A DNA stretch of 64,000 nucleotides, taken from contig CP070675.1 in the NCBI GenBank assembly GCA_020352215.1, forward strand, positions 5,114,966 through 5,178,965. The letters are read 5' to 3'. The position numbers and the translations under genes are program-made. Positions 1 to 8,797 of this stretch are shown piece after piece (the stretch's first letter is position 1; every line of letters begins with the position of its first letter). The DNA comes from Phycisphaerales bacterium. Lineage in GTDB: Bacteria; Planctomycetota; Phycisphaerae; Sedimentisphaerales; Anaerobacaceae. The notes under the pieces are model-generated. The model saw only the letters and a list, made by a program, of their open reading frames with translations. It had not been told where the DNA came from and searched no databases.

Positions 1-762
1 GTCAGGCACCACATAGCCGACGCCGCCGCGCTTCATTGTCTTCGCTCGTATTGTGCTGAGCAGATCCCTGCTCTCGGGCAGGTCGGACGAGCCGATCTCA
101 ACGCCTAATTTCTCAGACCAAAAGCGTGCCAGCTCATCTGAGTCGCCGAAGATCTCCCTGGCCTTGCGAGCATACGCGAGACACATGTGTCGCTCGGTGG
201 CATTACCCGATGGCGTCAGAACCAGTACATCCCGTTGGTAGTCCAGCTCCGCAGGGCGAAGGTACTCGTTCACCCGGCCCATCAAGTCTCGGTTTCTCTG
301 CTGCGCCATTTTGCGGAGACTCAGCAGGAACTCTTTTTGTTCGCCGTGCAATCTCGCACTCGGGAATCCAACGCCCATGTGGTATGAGATGCCCGGTTCT
401 CCCGGCGAATTTATCACCCGATCGGAGAACTCCGGCACGAAGACCCGCGTCTCCAGACCGGCGCAGCCTTTCAGACCCAGCAGCCTGGCTGCCTCCAGGT
501 ATTCCTCAAGGGCGTCGAGAACATCAAAATCGACCACTCCTGCAACCGCCAATCCTGCCTTGCGGGCCAACCACGCGAATTTACTCGGTGAGTACCCGTA
601 TGTGTTGTAGGAGAAAAAAGTGTGACAGTGTAGATTCACGTCCATCCCGGGAGCAGGCACTTCAATCTGCCCCGTCTTCACCTTCTCGCATAGTCCCAGC
701 AATGCCCCTTTTCTCTCAGAAGGATCAAAGCTGTCCAACTTGCGTTCGAGCTCTGTTGTCAA
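1..762 (-). CDS. PHP-domain metal-dependent hydrolase, partial (3' end beyond left edge)
   Basis: The minus strand is open from a TTG at 762-760 to the edge (254 codons), preceded by GAGGAAAGG about 6 nt upstream, a good ribosome binding site. The translation contains NLHCHTFFSYNTYGYSP, the first metal-binding motif of the PHP (polymerase and histidinol phosphatase) superfamily, then GVVDFDVLDALEEYLEAA and GLETRVFVPEF, matching later PHP strands. PHP proteins are trinuclear-metal phosphoesterases; the substrate here cannot be told. It lies 84 bp downstream of rhaB on the same strand and may be co-transcribed with it. The C-terminus is missing, so family assignment below the PHP level is not possible. 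Confidence 0.8.
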   Translation of the reverse strand, partial: MTTELERKLDSFDPSERKGALLGLCEKVKTGQIEVPAPGMDVNLHCHTFFSYNTYGYSPSKFAWLARKAGLAVAGVVDFDVLDALEEYLEAARLLGLKGCAGLETRVFVPEFSDRVINSPGEPGISYHMGVGFPSARLHGEQKEFLLSLRKMAQQRNRDLMGRVNEYLRPAELDYQRDVLVLTPSGNATERHMCLAYARKAREIFGDSDELARFWSEKLGVEIGSSDLPESRDLLSTIRAKTMKRGGVGYVVPD

Positions 763-845
763 GATGAGCCTTTCCTCGTCCGTATTCTACCTTCTAAGGA
801 CGGTACAAAAGAGCGCAGACGCAGAACACTTGTGCACTTGTGTGC

Positions 846-2318
846 CTACGTTTTGCGCACTTGTTCGTATTGCGTTTGCCAGAGTGATACCTCTTGTGGT
901 TGATATTCCTTCAGCTCGAATGAATTACGCACGAGTTCTCTGGCTTCTTTCAATGCCCTGATTTGCCCTGTCGCCACGGCCTGCAGCAGGATGTTTCCGC
1001 TCGCCGTTGCCTCGATCGGCCCCGTGATTACCTTCTTGCCGGTGGCGTTGGCAGTGAACTGACAAAGCAGCTCATTCTGTATACCTCCCCCCACAATGTG
1101 CAGAACCTCGATCGCTTGCCCGGTGACATCCTCAATGGCCTCCATCACAGCCCGATATCGCAGCGCCAGGCTCTCCAATACCACTCTCATGAGCCGGCCT
1201 TTGTCGTCTATCTTCTCTTGCCCCGTATCTGCCAAGTACTTGTTGATCTTCGCCGGCATATCACCCGGCGCCAGGAAATCCCCGTGGTCGGGATCTATGT
1301 GGGCGACGAAAGGCTCCGCCTCTTCCGCCATCGCCGTTAATTCGTTGTACGAAAGGTCCGTACCTTCCCGCTGCCACTGCCTTCTACATTCCTGCATGAG
1401 CCACAGACCCATTATGTTCTTCAGAAGCCGAATCGTATTCTCGACGCCCCCTTCGTTTGTGAATTCATATTTGAAGGTCTTATCATCGACAATGGCCTGC
1501 GGGATCTCCACGCCCATTAGAGACCAAGTTCCCGAAGAGATGTACGCCCATTTTGCGCCTCTGGCCGGCACCGCCGCGACCGCCGACGCAGTATCGTGAG
1601 CGCCGATCGCAATAACAGGAATTTGCCCGCAGCCCAGTTCCTCCGCGATAGGCTCAGTTAGTTGCCCTACGACCGTGCCGGGCTGGACGACTTCCGGCAC
1701 AATATCTCGGGGTAGCGACAGCTTCTTGAACACCTCTTCGGCCCACCGGCCCGTCTTCATATCCATAAGCTGAGAAGTGCTTGCGAGGGTGTATTCAGCG
1801 AAGGCCTTGCCGCACAAGAAATAGGAAAACAGGTCTCCGATGAGGATGAGCTTCTTTGTTTTGGTCAGGGCATCCGAATTCGCAAGCCGCATCGCCAAAA
1901 GCTGATAGACTGAGTTGAGTTGCATGAACTGAATGCCGGTGCTCTGATATATCTGGCGTTTGCTCATCAATTCGAATGCCTTCTCCCTCATCCCGTCGGT
2001 TCGGCTATCCCGGTAGTGATAGGGTCTCTCTACCAGCTCACCTTTCGAATCAAGCAGGCCGAAGTCGACGCCCCAACTGTCAACGCCGATGCCCTGTATT
2101 TCGATGCTGGCATTCTTTGCCGCCATCCCTATGCCGACCTTGACCTCCGACAGCAAGCGGTCAAAATCCCAGCGCAGAGTGCCGTTTTCCTCGACAGGCC
2201 CATTGCCGAAACGATGTATCTCCTCAAGGCCGAGATTGTCTTTCGAAACCGAACCGAGCATCACGCGCCCGCTCTCAGCCCCAAGATCGACCGCAACGTA
2301 TTTCCTCACTGCCGTCAT
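846..2318 (-). CDS. rhaB: Rhamnulokinase (FGGY carbohydrate kinase)
   Basis: 490 residues from ATG at 2318; the frame can be extended 6 codons to a TTG at 2336, but AAAGGGAG lies about 6 nt before the ATG, so the ATG is preferred. The N-terminal YVAVDLGAESGRVMLG is the phosphate-binding start of the FGGY ATPase fold. GIGVDSWGVDFGLLD and YHYRDSRTDGM are typical of RhaB, as are the central GAHDTASAVAAVP and SSGTWSLMGVE. The C-terminal HIVGGGIQNELLCQFTA is the adenosine-binding region. It phosphorylates L-rhamnulose to rhamnulose-1-phosphate in the cytoplasm. No rhamnose isomerase or aldolase is visible nearby; the only same-strand neighbour downstream is the PHP protein. Confidence 0.93.
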   Translation of the reverse strand: MTAVRKYVAVDLGAESGRVMLGSVSKDNLGLEEIHRFGNGPVEENGTLRWDFDRLLSEVKVGIGMAAKNASIEIQGIGVDSWGVDFGLLDSKGELVERPYHYRDSRTDGMREKAFELMSKRQIYQSTGIQFMQLNSVYQLLAMRLANSDALTKTKKLILIGDLFSYFLCGKAFAEYTLASTSQLMDMKTGRWAEEVFKKLSLPRDIVPEVVQPGTVVGQLTEPIAEELGCGQIPVIAIGAHDTASAVAAVPARGAKWAYISSGTWSLMGVEIPQAIVDDKTFKYEFTNEGGVENTIRLLKNIMGLWLMQECRRQWQREGTDLSYNELTAMAEEAEPFVAHIDPDHGDFLAPGDMPAKINKYLADTGQEKIDDKGRLMRVVLESLALRYRAVMEAIEDVTGQAIEVLHIVGGGIQNELLCQFTANATGKKVITGPIEATASGNILLQAVATGQIRALKEARELVRNSFELKEYQPQEVSLWQTQYEQVRKT

Positions 2319-2711
2319 CTCCAACTCCCTTTTCAATTATGCATTCTGTCACAGCTGATGTTTGGAGTAGCCAGCACCCAGCCAGTTGCTTGAATTGACG
2401 GCGCTGGACGACCGATTTTATAACCAGGAGTGCTCCCCATTGCAAATTGAAAATCGAGGTCTTTGGAAGGTGCCTCAGCCAGCGGAGAAGTAAACCTTTC
2501 TTCTCAGGCTGAGCCGAACGGCCAACTCCGGCCGGCGCCCAAGCTGTGCTGGCCCTTTGATTGGTCTGCACGCAAGCCCCGCCGGGTGTAGCCACATTGC
2601 CGGGCGGTAGGCAGGACTGAAGACATGTGGACGGCTGTTGTGTCCCGGCGTTTGATGGTGTTGTCAGGACAGGCAGTGTCGGACCCCAAGCACCTTTCTC
2701 GTGGCCGCGAA
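2319..2711. other. Intergenic region upstream of rhaB
   Basis: About 390 bp between the rhaB start and the folC stop, both on the minus strand. No supported gene. It holds a two-tier inverted repeat at 2474-2513 (separate entry) that would lie in the rhaB leader if transcription starts upstream of it. No clear sigma-70 promoter was recognised. Confidence 0.6.
2474..2513 (-). repeat. Two-tier inverted repeat upstream of rhaB
   Basis: Outer arms CTCAGCC (2474-2480) and GGCTGAG (2507-2513) and inner arms GAGAAG (2485-2490) and CTTCTC (2500-2505) form a hairpin with one asymmetric internal loop. There is no T-tract on either side, so a terminator is unlikely. It could be an operator or a leader structure for rhaB; function unknown. 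Confidence 0.4.
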
Positions 2712-4145
2712 TCAGCCGGTCAAAAATGCTTGGTTTGACGTGAAAAGCATCTTCGCTTGCCCGATGAGATAGAAGCTGCCGGCGATACAGATGAGGTCTT
2801 CTCTGCCTACTGCGCTGCTCGCAAGTCGCAGGGCTTCTCTAAGGCTTACCGCCGTCTGGTACATCTTCCCGCACATTTCCGAGTACATATCCGCCAGATC
2901 CAGCGGAGACATCGCTTTAGCTGAATTACTGCGCACGAAGATCACCTTGTCGGCACCATACTGCAGTTCACGTAACATCCCTTCGACATCTTTGTCCCTA
3001 TTGCAGCCGAAGATCACTACCATAGAGTCGTAGGGGACGTTCTGGCCTATAGCATATATCAAAGCCCGAATGCTCGCGGCGTTGTGGGCGCCGTCGATCA
3101 TGATCCTCGGGTCATCGCATATCATCTCCATTCGACCTGCTAACGAGACCTCACTGAGTCCTTCAGTTGCTTTTTCGTTGTCGATCTTGTACCCGCTTGA
3201 TTTGAGCTTATCCAGCATGGCCAGAGCCAGACCGCAGTTGATCGCCTGATGTCTGCCGTGCAGCGGCACGCGCAGGTGTTCAAATTTACTCGTCGGGGTG
3301 GTCAGACAGATTCGTGTGTGCGGCCCGTGCTCCCGCGATGTCTCAAATCGATATGAGAAATCGATATCGCCGCCCGTCACACTCAGCGGAGCCTTCACTG
3401 CAGTTGCCCGTGATTTCAGAACGCTCATCGCTTCCGGCTCCTGCTGAACCGTAATGGCCGGAACAGCGCGTTTGAAGACGCCTGCCTTTTCCTTCGCGAT
3501 GCTGCCAATCGTCATGCCCAGCTGGTGCTGATGATCAATGCTCAGGCTCGTAATGCCGATCACCTTGGGCTGAATGACGTTCGTGCTGTCCAATCTGCCG
3601 CCCAAACCCGTCTCTATCACTGCAATGTCGATCTTCTTGTCGACAAAGTACATAAATGCTAGCGCCGTCATTATCTCGAAAAAGGTGGGCGGATCCGTCT
3701 TAGACATCTTCTCAACAGGGCCGTAGATACGGTTCACTAAGCCCAGCATCTCCTGTTCCCGAATCATCTGCGAATTGACCGTAATCCGTTCGTGCAGATG
3801 GACCACATGGGGCGAAGTGTACAATCCGACTGAATAGCCGTTTGCTTCAAGCATCTTGCCCAACATTGTCGCGGTGGAACCTTTTCCTTTTGTGCCGGCT
3901 ATATGGACTGTATGGATTTTTCTATGTGGATTGGCTACCAGCGACAGCAGTTTTTCCATCCTGTCGAGGCTGAACGTCGTAACGTTGTAGCGCAGAGACT
4001 CTTCCCTCTCGTAATCGGTCTTCTTGAACAGGTAGCTGATGGCCTGCTTATACGTCTTAAAGGCCTTCTTGCTTCTGACTGTGGCAACCTTGGAAGAGCT
4101 TCTTTTTGTTCGTTTCTTTCCGGTCGTTTTCGTTGATTTTACCAT
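2712..4145 (-). CDS. folC: Bifunctional folylpolyglutamate/dihydrofolate synthase
   Basis: 477 residues. FolC adds glutamate to (dihydro)folate using ATP in the cytoplasm. HIAGTKGKGSTATMLGKML is the P-loop region, YTSPHVVHLHERITVN follows as in FolC, AVIETGLGGRLDSTNVI and SLSIDHQHQLG are Mur-ligase-family core motifs, and MIDGAHNAASIRAL opens the C-terminal domain. The enzyme proper begins near residue 30 (YKQAISYLF); before it is a Lys/Ser/Thr-rich extension (TKTTGKKRTKRSSSKVATV) that is unusual for FolC. No Shine-Dalgarno sequence precedes the ATG; instead a sigma-70-like promoter ends 9 nt upstream, suggesting a leaderless transcript. The gene stands alone on the minus strand. Confidence 0.92.
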   Translation of the reverse strand: MVKSTKTTGKKRTKRSSSKVATVRSKKAFKTYKQAISYLFKKTDYEREESLRYNVTTFSLDRMEKLLSLVANPHRKIHTVHIAGTKGKGSTATMLGKMLEANGYSVGLYTSPHVVHLHERITVNSQMIREQEMLGLVNRIYGPVEKMSKTDPPTFFEIMTALAFMYFVDKKIDIAVIETGLGGRLDSTNVIQPKVIGITSLSIDHQHQLGMTIGSIAKEKAGVFKRAVPAITVQQEPEAMSVLKSRATAVKAPLSVTGGDIDFSYRFETSREHGPHTRICLTTPTSKFEHLRVPLHGRHQAINCGLALAMLDKLKSSGYKIDNEKATEGLSEVSLAGRMEMICDDPRIMIDGAHNAASIRALIYAIGQNVPYDSMVVIFGCNRDKDVEGMLRELQYGADKVIFVRSNSAKAMSPLDLADMYSEMCGKMYQTAVSLREALRLASSAVGREDLICIAGSFYLIGQAKMLFTSNQAFLTG

Positions 4146-4154
4146 GCGCGCATG

Positions 4155-4183
4155 ATTCTAACGGAGACGTGGCCGCCCGTCAA
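4155..4183 (-). promoter_or_regulatory. Sigma-70-like promoter of folC, probably leaderless
   Basis: On the minus strand TTGACG (4183-4178), a 17-nt spacer and TAGAAT (4160-4155). Only 9 nt separate the -10 box from the folC ATG, so the transcript would begin within a few nucleotides of the start codon. This agrees with the missing Shine-Dalgarno sequence. Confidence 0.6.
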
Positions 4184-4593
4184 CACACGATGCTCCAAAA
4201 CAGGCGAAAATGGTCCACTTTTTGGCCGACAAAACAATTACAAAACCTTGTAAAAACACAGTTTAAGAAAAAGAGAGCCTTTGATCAACATGTTTGATGC
4301 GGGGCCGTCCTGGATTAGGCAATCTGGTCATATAATAATGTGTCCTTATACAATCACGCTCTTTTTCGTACAAGTTGTTGGGTCCAGCAACCGAATGATA
4401 CTGCTACTGGCACCTATTTGTTCGGTGCCCGGATTCGGCTTGCGGCGACCTTGCCGCCCGGGGCCTCCGACACCCAACCGGGAAAGCCAAAACAGCCCAC
4501 ATACAGGCGTTTGAGCTTCGCCTGAAGGCGCCCAGATCTGCCGCGACTGGCCCACTGCCGGTAGTCAACGGGCGTGGCTCGGCAAGAAACAAA

Positions 4594-4616
4594 GGGATCG
4601 CCGGGCGGACGATCCC
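4594..4616 (-). terminator. Intrinsic terminator of the beta-helix gene
   Basis: Read on the minus strand, GGGATCG and CGATCCC form a perfect 7-bp stem around a 9-nt loop, followed directly by TTTGTTTCTTG. It lies 29 bp after the stop codon of the upstream minus-strand gene. Confidence 0.65.
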
Positions 4617-4644
4617 CCTCATACGAGCCCAACTGCTCGCTGGC

Positions 4645-7107
4645 CTAAGGCGGAGACCTCCCCCAGATACTGACTTCAAAGTGGAGAAGAGTGTTCGGGG
4701 GGTTATCGAAGTATATCCGCTTGGTTATCTCCTCGTCGGTCTCCAGCTCGCCGTCTCCCAAGAGATCCGACAAATCGACGTAGTCTTTGCCATCGCCGGT
4801 CTTGCCGTCCGGAGCGACCAGCTTGCTGGGTCCGGTGATATCCTCAATCACGAGCCAGACGGGGCTGTAAATCGACGTCAGGCATAGGTTGGTGACGGTT
4901 ACCTTGTATGCCGCCAATACCTGCCCCGTATCGCCGAGAGGGACGTACCCAATGCGCCATTTTGACACCCTTACACACTCTTCAACGGGCTTCGGCTCGC
5001 CGAACACGATCGTTAACTCTGCCGTGTCGGTACCAGTCAGACCATCGTTGTCCGTTACGCGCAGCCGGACCATGCCGGAGTATTCTTGCTCCCATGTGCG
5101 CTCGTAAACCGCGTACCGTGTGGCGTAGTCGTATAAACCGTCGAAATCCCAATCCCACTCGTGAAGAACAATCTCTCCGTCTGCATCACGAGACTTGCTG
5201 GCGTCAAATGTTATCCCATCACCCACGTTCCCCTCGTAAGGCCCGCCAGCATCAGCTACAGGCGCGACGGGAGGGATATACGCGTGCTCATAAGCGCCCA
5301 TGTCAACCACTGCAATGTCGTCGCCGTCCGCATCCACTATCCTGGGATTGCCGTCAAGGTCTGTCGTGATACCAGGTGGCACTGCGCCATTATCTCCTGT
5401 CTCGATACACGGCGAAGCCGGCGACAAGTGATAATCGGTGTCAGCAAACAGGGGATCGATATCAATGTTGTCTTCACCTGGCCAGCCCCCTTGCACATCG
5501 CTGTAGGTTATCGTTATTGTTGAGCCGTCGTTGTTTCGCACCTCATCGCCTTGATCCCAGGCGATGCAGTTGGTGAGCTCCAAATTGCTCGGGCACTGCC
5601 CTGCATCCGAATCACAAGCCAGAGCCGCTCCACTTGGCGCAGAGTTCGCAGCGAATGTGCAATTGGTCAACCGCGGGCTGCATCCCCGTTCGTAGCCGTG
5701 GCTGTGCATTCCACCGCCGGCTAAGTTTGCCTCGTTGCCGCTGAACAGACAGTTGGTGAATGTGGGGCTGCTATCGTAGTTGACCACGCCGCCACCGTGT
5801 GACGCCGAGTTTTCGTGGAACGTACAGTTGGTCAGTGTTGGGCTGCTGGCATCATTGCTCATTCCGCCACCGTCCCATATCGCCCCGTTCGCGCGGAAGA
5901 CACAATTAGTCACGGTCGGATTGGCGTCATCTTGATTGCCCATTCCTCCACCGAAAGCTGCCCAATTGCCACTGAAGGTGCAGTTCGTCACCGTCGGACT
6001 GCTGCCGGAGTTGTGCATTCCACCGCCGGCGGCGTCTGTGGCGTTGCCGGACGCGACCGTGAAGCCATCAAGCACCGCTGTTGCATCTGTTCCGCTGCCG
6101 GTCACCACATGGTAACTGTTTTCGTCATTGTTGGCGAAGTCTGCACCGTCGTCGCCGTCCAGGTCCCCGCTGAGAATCGTTTCGTAGAGCGCAATATCCC
6201 TTGCATCGGGGTCCGGCTCGCCAAAGCCGGCGTATCCACCGTAGATTGCCACGCCGTCTTTTAACTGGAATGTAGCACTTCTGTTTCCTGTACCGTCTGG
6301 ATGCGCGGTATCCTCATCGGGCCCATAGACACCCTCAGCTACTCGAATCTGGTCACCCGATTCGGCCGCGGCCAAAGCATCCTGTAGATAGTTGAATGCG
6401 TCCACCCAGCTCGATCCATCGTTAACACCTGTTGAGTCCGCATCCACGTAGAAAGTCTTTGGCCCCAACGCAAGGGTCGTATACATCACCGAGGTGTTAT
6501 AGGAACGGTAGGCGACGTGAAGGTCTCCGTTCGGACCTATGTCAATGGACGGGCAGGACACTATACCTCGTGAGTTCGGGTTCACGATTTCTTGGGCTCC
6601 CGTGCTGCTCACGTACCTTATATTGAAGTTGTCCGGCACGCTGTCGTGAGCCAAATGCCAATTGCCATCCGCATCGACTGCGATATCGATGCCGAGCCTG
6701 GATGCGCCGGCAATTGCCCGAGGAGTCGACCACTCCCCGGACAGGTTGTTCGTATACATCACCGAGGTGTTATAGGAACGGTAGGCGACGTGCAGGTCCC
6801 CATTCGGACCCATGTCAATGGAGGGGGATGACACCAGACCTCGTGAGTTCGGGTTCACGATTTCTTGGGCTCCCGTGCTGCTCACGTACCTTATATTGAA
6901 GTTGTCCGGGACGCTGTCGTGAACCAAATGCCAATTGCCATCCGCATCGATAGCAATATCGATGCCCATTCTGGACGAGCCGGCAATTACCTGGGGAGGC
7001 GACCAGGAGCGAGCGAGCGCGGGATCGCCCAAATACGCCCCGGATATGAATAGGCTTATCAAGACAAGTTTTTTTGCATCACCTTTAATGCCCGCAGGTC
7101 CTTTCAA
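4645..7107 (-). CDS. Secreted right-handed beta-helix (pectin-lyase-like) protein with PKD domain
   Basis: About 820 residues from a TTG at 7107; the start is uncertain. A signal-like stretch KKLVLISLFISGAYLGDP is followed by two near-identical 91-residue beta-propeller-like repeats (DGNWHLVHDSVPDNFNIRYV), then a planctomycete-type parallel beta-helix block opening with FYVDADSTGVNDGSSWVDAF and rich in SPTVTNCTFSGN-type rungs. A PKD domain (FDASKSRDADGEIVLHEWDW) and a C-terminal domain of about 100 residues starting near VEECVRVSKWRIGYVPLG follow. The frame stays open to a GTG at 7353, but those residues look non-coding. An ATG at 7079 is out of frame because of a run of seven A; one more A would give MQKKLVLISLF, an ideal signal peptide. 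Probably an extracellular polysaccharide-binding or lyase-like protein; catalytic residues cannot be assigned. Confidence 0.75.
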   Translation of the reverse strand: MKGPAGIKGDAKKLVLISLFISGAYLGDPALARSWSPPQVIAGSSRMGIDIAIDADGNWHLVHDSVPDNFNIRYVSSTGAQEIVNPNSRGLVSSPSIDMGPNGDLHVAYRSYNTSVMYTNNLSGEWSTPRAIAGASRLGIDIAVDADGNWHLAHDSVPDNFNIRYVSSTGAQEIVNPNSRGIVSCPSIDIGPNGDLHVAYRSYNTSVMYTTLALGPKTFYVDADSTGVNDGSSWVDAFNYLQDALAAAESGDQIRVAEGVYGPDEDTAHPDGTGNRSATFQLKDGVAIYGGYAGFGEPDPDARDIALYETILSGDLDGDDGADFANNDENSYHVVTGSGTDATAVLDGFTVASGNATDAAGGGMHNSGSSPTVTNCTFSGNWAAFGGGMGNQDDANPTVTNCVFRANGAIWDGGGMSNDASSPTLTNCTFHENSASHGGGVVNYDSSPTFTNCLFSGNEANLAGGGMHSHGYERGCSPRLTNCTFAANSAPSGAALACDSDAGQCPSNLELTNCIAWDQGDEVRNNDGSTITITYSDVQGGWPGEDNIDIDPLFADTDYHLSPASPCIETGDNGAVPPGITTDLDGNPRIVDADGDDIAVVDMGAYEHAYIPPVAPVADAGGPYEGNVGDGITFDASKSRDADGEIVLHEWDWDFDGLYDYATRYAVYERTWEQEYSGMVRLRVTDNDGLTGTDTAELTIVFGEPKPVEECVRVSKWRIGYVPLGDTGQVLAAYKVTVTNLCLTSIYSPVWLVIEDITGPSKLVAPDGKTGDGKDYVDLSDLLGDGELETDEEITKRIYFDNPPNTLLHFEVSIWGRSPP
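6481..7012 (-). repeat. Two-copy 273-bp tandem repeat inside the beta-helix gene
   Basis: The stretch starting ATACATCACCGAGGTG at 6481 recurs at 6754 with few mismatches, an offset of 273 bp (91 codons). Each copy encodes the DADGNWHLxHDSVPDNFNIR unit. Near-identity suggests recent duplication or gene conversion. Confidence 0.85.
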
Positions 7108-7360
7108 GGCACGACCTAAGGCCTCGGAATCAGGTGAGGCCGATCTCGCCCATCTGATAGGAGATCCCGGTACTGAGGCTGAGAAAGCGTTCCGTTCCGC
7201 GCCTTTTCCGGCTTCTGGAAACAGACAGGCTGTTCTTTCGGGGGGAGTTGACGATCTCTCCCCCACTACGGCTTCCCGTAATGGTAGTGTAACTGAATAA
7301 CCGGAAGAGGCCAAGGCTATTATGGGACTTGCCTGGATGTCCAGCTTAGCCACTTTTCGA

Positions 7361-7388
7361 TTGACGGTGGGTGATTTCGGGCTAAACT
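7361..7388 (+). promoter_or_regulatory. Candidate dprA promoter
   Basis: TTGACG (7361-7366), a 16-nt spacer and TAAACT (7383-7388), 34 bp before the dprA ATG. The -10 box is only a 4/6 match. Confidence 0.4.
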
Positions 7389-7422
7389 CAAGTCAAGCTC
7401 CTGCTTATGGGAGAGCGAATGG

Positions 7423-8577
7423 ATGCCAAGAGCCGAACCCAATTCCGCTGACGTTGAGAAATGGCTCAGACTTATCCGAGCCGATGGCGTCGGTCCCACG
7501 ACTCTTGCCAAGCTCATAAAGCATTTTGGCACGGCCGACCGGGCCCTGGGCGCCGCGGTCAGTGAGCTGGCCGGAATTGATGGGATCGGCTTCAAAACCG
7601 CTGAACGCATCGCTGCAACCCGTGGGAAGTTCGACGCGACCGCAGAACTGGAACTGGCTGAGAAACTCGGTGTTTGGATTGTCCATAGTGCAGATGAGCG
7701 TTATCCGCTGGCCTTGAAGAAGATCTACGACCCTCCCCCGATCCTTTATGTGAAGGGTACTCTCACTCGCGAAGACAACTTGGCAATTTCGATAGTAGGC
7801 AGCCGACGTTGCAGCCTGTACGGCCAAGAGCAGGCCACACGACTGGCTCATTTCCTGAGTGCGGCTGGTTTCACTGTCGTCTCCGGCATGGCTCGCGGGA
7901 TCGACACCGCCGCCCACAAAGGCGCACTCTCGGCGTCCGGCCGTACAATCGCAGTGCAAGGCTGCGGCCTGGCAGCGGTGTTTCCGCCGGAGAACAAAAA
8001 GCTGTTTGAGCTGATAGTCGAATCCGGCGCCTGCATCAGCGAACTGCCGCTGCGTTACGAGCCATTGCCCGAGAACTTTCCACCGAGAAACAGGATCATC
8101 GCGGGATTGTCACTGGGGACAATTGTCATCGAGGCCGGCCACAGATCCGGCGCACTGATCACGGCCAGGGCTGCGCTGGAAAGCAATCGAGAGGTGATGG
8201 CGGTGCCGGGCAAGGTGGATTCGCCGCTGAGCAAGGGTTCGCACAGGTTGATAAAGGACGGTGCCAGGCTAATTGAATCCGTGGAAGATGTGATGGAGGC
8301 CCTTGGCTACGTTGGAGAGCAATTGAAGGACCACGTGAGCGCAACGGCTGCGGAAGCGACTGAGCGGGCACAAGAGCCTTTGTTCGAGACCAAGCAGCTG
8401 AGGCTGAGCGAGGATGAAAAGAAGCTCTATGAGCGTCTGAACAAGGAGCCAACACACATTGAGCAGATCATTGCCGATAGCCAAATGACACCCGGAATTG
8501 TCAATGCCGGGTTGATATCGCTGCAGCTAAAGGGTCTGGTGAAGCAATTCCCGGGCAGTATGTTTGCACGGAGCTGA
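7423..8577 (+). CDS. dprA: DNA-processing protein DprA (Smf)
   Basis: 384 residues; ATG preceded by GGGAGAG at 7 nt. DprA binds incoming single-stranded DNA in the cytoplasm and loads RecA during natural transformation. The N-terminal LIRADGVGPTTLAKLIKHFG and ELAGIDGIGFKTAERIAATR are helix-hairpin-helix elements. The Rossmann-like core shows ISIVGSRRCSLYGQEQA, VVSGMARGIDTAAHKGAL, FPPRNRIIAGLS and IEAGHRSGALITARAALE, all DprA signatures. A winged-helix C-terminal domain ends the protein (EPTHIEQIIADSQMTPGIV). It is divergently transcribed from the beta-helix gene; no other competence gene is in the window. Confidence 0.95.
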   Translation: MPRAEPNSADVEKWLRLIRADGVGPTTLAKLIKHFGTADRALGAAVSELAGIDGIGFKTAERIAATRGKFDATAELELAEKLGVWIVHSADERYPLALKKIYDPPPILYVKGTLTREDNLAISIVGSRRCSLYGQEQATRLAHFLSAAGFTVVSGMARGIDTAAHKGALSASGRTIAVQGCGLAAVFPPENKKLFELIVESGACISELPLRYEPLPENFPPRNRIIAGLSLGTIVIEAGHRSGALITARAALESNREVMAVPGKVDSPLSKGSHRLIKDGARLIESVEDVMEALGYVGEQLKDHVSATAAEATERAQEPLFETKQLRLSEDEKKLYERLNKEPTHIEQIIADSQMTPGIVNAGLISLQLKGLVKQFPGSMFARS

Positions 8578-8797
8578 CATAATGCCTGTGCTCAATCCGT
8601 GCTTGTCGGGAAGGTTAACTAGGGGTTTCCGTGTACTTTTCGGTTGTGTGGGGGGCAAGAGGCGACGTCCGGCGACGGAGCAATCTTGGGGAGGGCGTTT
8701 TAGACGTGGAGAAAATCACACCAGTCGGTACAATGAATCTGGATGTCCAGCCGTGGATTTGGGGGCACGAAAGGCATAGAAAAGGGAGGCCGCTAAT

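Larger units (their letters stand above)
4146..4644. other. Intergenic region between folC start and the beta-helix gene stop
   Basis: About 500 bp with no supported gene. It contains the folC promoter, a short palindrome (TTACAA-AACC-TTGTAA at 4238-4253) and a terminator at 4594-4616. The open frames in the GC-rich part (4346-4679) have no ribosome binding site and no recognisable protein features. Confidence 0.6.

Noticed and set aside
126..767. 213-codon plus-strand frame at the left edge
   Set aside because: The minus strand in the same place encodes a clear PHP-domain protein; the plus frame is Pro/Arg/Ser-rich noise.
2275..2595. 106-codon minus-strand frame overlapping the rhaB start
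   Set aside because: It overlaps rhaB in another frame, lacks a ribosome binding site and is not protein-like.
4346..4679. Overlapping frames in the gap downstream of the beta-helix gene
   Set aside because: Low-complexity Pro/Arg/Gly translations; the stretch contains the terminator of the neighbouring gene.
7108..7353. N-terminal 82 codons of the longest beta-helix frame
   Set aside because: Composition (Pro/Arg/Ser-rich) is non-coding-like, they precede the signal peptide, and they reach into the divergent promoter region.
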